Shown here: positions 62,111-64,000 of the stretch, one piece after another
How the letters are laid out: each line of letters opens with the position of its first letter
Position numbering within the stretch: position 1 is the stretch's first letter
Origin: Flectonema sp. DT1601
Lineage: Eukaryota > Euglenozoa > Diplonemea > Diplonemida > Diplonemidae
Direction: 5' to 3'
Length of the DNA: 64,000 nt
Assembly: GCA_964019425.1 (NCBI GenBank)
Contig: OZ025795.1
Span: 1,244,001 to 1,308,000 of the forward strand
Notes under the pieces: model-generated
Told to the model about the DNA's origin: nothing
The model's input: only the letters and a program-made list of their open reading frames with translations
Databases searched by the model: none
Made by a program: the position numbers and the translations under genes

Positions 62111-62240
62111 CTCGGAAAAAAGTGAACTTTCCTTCCGAGGTACATGGGACCTCGTGGCCTAAAACTCTTCGCTATGCTCTGGGTTTTAGGTCGCCCTGTT
62201 CTAAGAAATGTACCTCAAGGGTGGTCAAAAGTTCACATTC
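62111..62240 (+). ncRNA. candidate structured RNA, long branched hairpin
   Basis: Three nested stems: GTGAACTTT with AAAGTTCAC (62122-62130, 62228-62236); CCTT plus GAGGTACAT with ATGTACCTC plus AAGG (62131-62145, 62208-62220); and GGCCTAAAAC with GTTTTAGGTC (62156-62165, 62183-62192, one G-U). A competing local hairpin CTCGGAA/TTCCGAG (62111-62117, 62133-62139) would exclude the first two. So many matched stems are unlikely by chance. A TATATAAATAAAA stretch follows at 62241. I cannot match it to a known RNA. A foldback mobile element is the alternative. Confidence 0.45.
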
Positions 62241-62443
62241 TATATAAATAAAACGTGGTTTCTTTTTATCATCTTCACGAAATAGGTAAGCGTCAGTACC
62301 TTGTCGTTCTGAATTAAAACTCTTTGTTGTGCTATTTTTTTAAAAAAAGTTTTTTTTTTAATGTTTGTACTGTATTCTATCAAGTTTCTTTACTATGCTG
62401 TAATACTGTACTGTTAGCTGTTTTTGTTTTGTTATTCAGGGGT

Positions 62444-63480
62444 GTTGTTTTTTAGCGACATGTTCCCTTCCCTAGAAGTGTTACTGTTTGGGGGGGGTGA
62501 TCGCATTTCTGAAAACTTTTTTTTGCGTAGTGCGTAGCAGCTCCAGTTGTTTTTTAACGACATATTTAAAGTAAGTTTGCCGCATTGCTAATTACTAGAT
62601 AGCTGTTTTTGTATTTGTTGGGTGTCATTGTCTCGATTTCAAAGGATATGTCACTCTTGTTTCACCGGATTCCTTACTTCCTTTAACACTTTCTGAAACC
62701 TATTTTTATAAATAGGAGAAGGAATGTTTGTTGCTCTGTTTAGTTCGTAGTAACTCCTGTTGTTTTTTAACGACGTATTCGAAGGGGTTGCCTAGATAGT
62801 TAGTCTTAGGTTCTTTTCAGTTTCCCCCCCCTCTTTTCCTCTTTTTTTTTTTTTTCCTTCTTTTTTCCATTCCGATAGATTTCTGCTCATCTAAAATTGA
62901 CTGGAGCGGTAATGCGCTCTTACTTTCTTTGAGTTGTTTGGATGGGGGAAAAGGAAAAAAAAAAAAAAACATTGTTCAAAAGAGTGTTCGTACAGTTGTT
63001 TTTGAACGACTGTTTTTTTCGACAAAACAATAGTAAAACAAAGTGTTGAGCAAGAGTCCTTACACGTTCTCATCTCTTGGGACGTGTTTGTAGGTTGTTT
63101 TACATGCAGTTCTTATGTTGTTTAGAAAAGACTACGAAAACAGGATTCAGAGAGCCACTGTTGCTTCTCAAAGGAAATTCAAAAAAAAAAAAAGAAAAAA
63201 AAGTCGCTCAGCGGTTGTTTTTGAACGACTGCTCACCTACTGTTTTAATCGATATATAGCCCAAAAAGGTGGGAGTTTTTGTTGTTTTTGAACGACTTTC
63301 CCACATCTGACATTCACATAAGGAGAGAGGGGCGTAAATGTGATTATTGCGTGCATTATTTATTTTTTCCTTTTTCTAAATGCACTTTTACGTATTGGGT
63401 GTACCACCTTTGAGTAGCTACAAGTGTTGTCAAAACTCAAATTACGTTCCGAAGAAAATTCTGGTTGTTTGTTAACAATC
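62444..63480 (+). repeat. dispersed 16-nt hairpin motif, six copies plus a variant
   Basis: GTTGTTTTT(T/G)A(A/G)CGAC occurs at 62444, 62546, 62759, 62995, 63214 and 63281, with a looser variant at 63464, always on the + strand. Each can fold as GTTGTT pairing with AACGAC around a 4-nt loop. The copies at 62546 and 62759 also share upstream (CGTAG.A.CTCC) and downstream (TATT..AAG) flanks. No protein gene is present here, so this is either a series of small RNAs or a decayed tandem array. Confidence 0.6.
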
Positions 63481-63530
63481 GTTTTTTATTAGTTTTTTCC
63501 ATTTAACGTTCCAAAGAGATGAGAACGTGT
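63062..63530. repeat. 22-bp inverted repeat
   Basis: 63062-63084 and 63507-63530 are inverted copies (core ACACGTTCTCATCTCTT) with one or two differences, 469 bp end to end. They enclose two and a variant of the hairpin motifs. They could be element termini or the ends of a long stem; no target-site duplication is evident. Confidence 0.55.
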
Positions 63531-64000
63531 CATGTTTTTACTGCCTGTATCAAAGCATAATAAGGTACTGCTGCTCCCCGCGCATGCCTTCCATACTCAA
63601 TGTGAAACACTAAGCAGATGCATCTGTTTTTGTGGATATTGATTTGAATCTTTCTGGTGCCTTCCTTTTGTATTAAAGAATTCTGCGTACATCGTTTATC
63701 CGATTGGTTATTGTATTCTATTAGAATCCGCCAGTGTAGTAAAACTGTCTGAAAGTATATTTGGATGTTAATCAACGCTGGTGTTCATTTTTTATTGCGG
63801 AGTTTCTTCAACCGAATAAACTGTGTACTCGGTATTGACTTTTCATTTTGAATTTTTCTTTTCTATTCCCCCTTCTGCCTTCCCTCCTTTGCATAGTTCT
63901 GTTCCGTACATACGCGAACGAAATCGAAAAAAAAAAAAGAAAAAAAAAGCATGGATTTAGCAAAGAAAAGCAAAGCTGTTCCGTATTTTACACTACCTAG

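Larger units (their letters stand above)
62241..64000. other. 1.7-kb right end without a protein gene
   Basis: No reading frame on either strand resembles a protein. Besides the motif array and inverted repeat listed separately there are poly-T/A runs (62842-62862, 62952-62970, 63180-63202). The next gene, if the cluster continues, starts beyond the window. Confidence 0.5.

Overview
The window is nuclear DNA of a flagellated, AT-rich eukaryotic microbe. About 25 protein genes can be supported and every one lies on the + strand. Nearly all start 1-65 nt downstream of a pyrimidine-rich tract ending in YAG. This is how polycistronic clusters with spliced-leader trans-splicing look (Euglenozoa; also dinoflagellates and Perkinsea). 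At least seven genes also carry conventional cis introns of about 45-265 nt, mostly GTATGT/GTAAGT...CAG, which is far more than trypanosomatids have. All three stop codons are used, so the standard code applies. An outer-dynein-arm docking subunit (ODAD3/CCDC151) indicates a motile flagellum. My best guess is a euglenozoan outside the trypanosomatids (diplonemid, bodonid, prokinetoplastid or euglenid-like). No spliced-leader RNA, rRNA or confident tRNA is in the window, so this stays an inference.

Layout. 1-4140 is an accessory, repeat-rich block: decayed leucine-rich-repeat (LRR) gene fragments, a 190-bp duplicated sequence and several copies of a SINE-like element with a conserved hairpin and variable simple-repeat tails. 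4158-35577 holds the gene cluster VPS28, an XRRA1-like LRR protein, a small coiled-coil protein, an EGF-like membrane protein, VPS8 with an extra lectin-like domain, a FAD oxidoreductase, an unknown three-exon gene, a BTB?/SPRY protein, a multi-pass membrane protein, uracil-DNA glycosylase, ODAD3, a five-finger CCCH protein and a DUF4419 protein. 36403-38907 is a ubiquitin-like plus LRR gene with 26 nearly identical 75-bp repeats. It appears to be the intact relative of the fragments at the left end. 39887-41871 holds two tandem Gly/Tyr/Pro-rich genes with poly-serine tails. 43069-61693 holds an unknown gene, an RMD1/DUF155 protein, a CDK-like kinase, a 44-residue-repeat protein, a giant LRR/coiled-coil/beta-module protein, a GT60 GlcNAc-transferase, a coiled-coil protein, a TMEM19/DUF92 protein and a Cdc20/Cdh1-type APC/C activator. 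61.7-64 kb has no protein gene but is rich in designed-looking secondary structure: a long branched hairpin, a palindrome, a triplicated 11-mer and at least six copies of a 16-nt hairpin motif.

The genes do not form a pathway; their shared orientation reflects transcription units rather than function. Loose themes are endosomal trafficking (VPS28 of ESCRT-I, VPS8 of CORVET), flagellum (ODAD3 and probably other coiled-coil proteins) and cell cycle (CDK-like kinase, Cdc20-like). The observations I rate highest are the lectin-like insertion in VPS8, the homogenised ubiquitin-like/LRR gene with its scattered fragments, and the structured non-coding right end.
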